DNA from: an uncultured Polycyclovorans sp.
GTDB lineage: Bacteria; Pseudomonadota; Gammaproteobacteria; Nevskiales; Nevskiaceae
Length of the DNA stretch: 15,118 nucleotides
Assembly (NCBI GenBank): GCA_936928855.1
Contig: CAKZHZ010000004.1
Span: 1-15,118 of the forward strand
Direction of reading: 5' to 3'
The first letter of the stretch is position 1. Every line of letters starts with the position of its first letter. This document shows, one piece after another, positions 14,943 to 15,118 of the stretch. The position numbers were made by a program, and so were the translations under genes. The notes under the pieces are model-generated. The model did no database searches. It was not told where the DNA came from and saw only the letters and a list, made by a program, of their open reading frames with translations.

Positions 14943-15118
14943 GTCATGCCCGACTTGATCGGGCATCCAGACCCGACCGTCGCAAGTGGAGCCCGCATCA
15001 AGTAAGGGATGACGTTTGCTACCCATCCACCGTCATGCCCGACTCGATCGGGCATCCAGACCTCAACCGTTGCAGGTGGATCCCGCATCAAGTGCGGGAT
15101 GACGTTCGCTACCCATCA
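14943..15118. repeat. Array C of the 89-base twin-hairpin repeat, continuing past the window
   Basis: Units begin at 14943 and 15032, an 89-base step, and the second reaches the window edge. The first unit carries the stem-breaking AAGTAAGGG form in its right hairpin, as in array A unit 2. Positions 14943-15027 match 12440-12524 at all but one base. The array starts 13 bases after the toxin stop, so its first hairpin could also end the tacAT transcript, but there is no T-tract. Confidence 0.92.

Noticed and set aside
12351..15118. CRISPR array
   Set aside because: The sequence between hairpins is itself repeated from unit to unit, so there are no unique spacers, and no cas genes are present.
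12351..15118. Integron cassette array with attC sites around the toxin-antitoxin genes
   Set aside because: The units lack the attC end motifs (RYYYAAC and GTTRRRY), occur in tandem rather than once per gene, and no integrase is visible.

Overview
This is a GC-rich proteobacterial window. Most of it is one flagellar basal-body and export cluster, read entirely on the minus strand: rpoN, fleQ-like, fliE, fliF, fliG, fliH, fliI, fliJ, fliK, fliL, fliM, fliN, fliO and the start of fliP. A sigma-54 gene followed by a FleQ-type activator directly ahead of fliE is the order I know from Xanthomonas and relatives, and the protein sequences look gammaproteobacterial. My best guess is Xanthomonadales (Lysobacterales). 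This is inference from gene order and protein resemblance, not a database match.

Layout. Positions 1-9569 hold fliP (cut by the window edge) back to fliE. The genes are packed with 4-base ATGA overlaps at fliL/fliM, fliI/fliJ, fliH/fliI and fliO/fliP, and 8- and 10-base overlaps at fliF/fliG and fliJ/fliK. The only larger gap inside the fli genes is 69 bases between fliK and fliL, and it holds a near-consensus sigma-54 promoter. Positions 9627-12100 hold the two regulators: a FleQ-like enhancer-binding protein without the usual N-terminal domain, and a sigma-54 factor with an intact RpoN box but a divergent region I. Together the structural genes supply the MS-ring (FliF), switch/C-ring (FliG, FliM, FliN), rod adaptor (FliE), export ATPase complex (FliH, FliI, FliJ), hook-length control (FliK), stator-associated FliL and export gate (FliO, FliP).

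Positions 12101-15118 are an accessory region. Three arrays of an 89-base repeat (A 12351-12779, B 13752-14073, C 14943 to the window end) alternate with two toxin-antitoxin modules. The first, on the minus strand, is a MNT nucleotidyltransferase antitoxin followed by a HEPN toxin carrying the RX4HXY motif (HepT/MntA type). The second, on the plus strand, is a DUF1778 ribbon-helix-helix antitoxin followed by a GNAT acetyltransferase toxin (TacA/TacT type). Its leader carries two operator-like sites of identical geometry (TGTAT-N9-ATACA), 32 bases apart.

Each 89-base unit is a pair of hairpins in opposite orientation that share outer flanks and loop but have different, self-complementary stems. 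Stretches of 85-142 bases are nearly identical between arrays, so the arrays have exchanged sequence recently. No rRNA, tRNA, CRISPR array, insertion sequence or transposase was seen.
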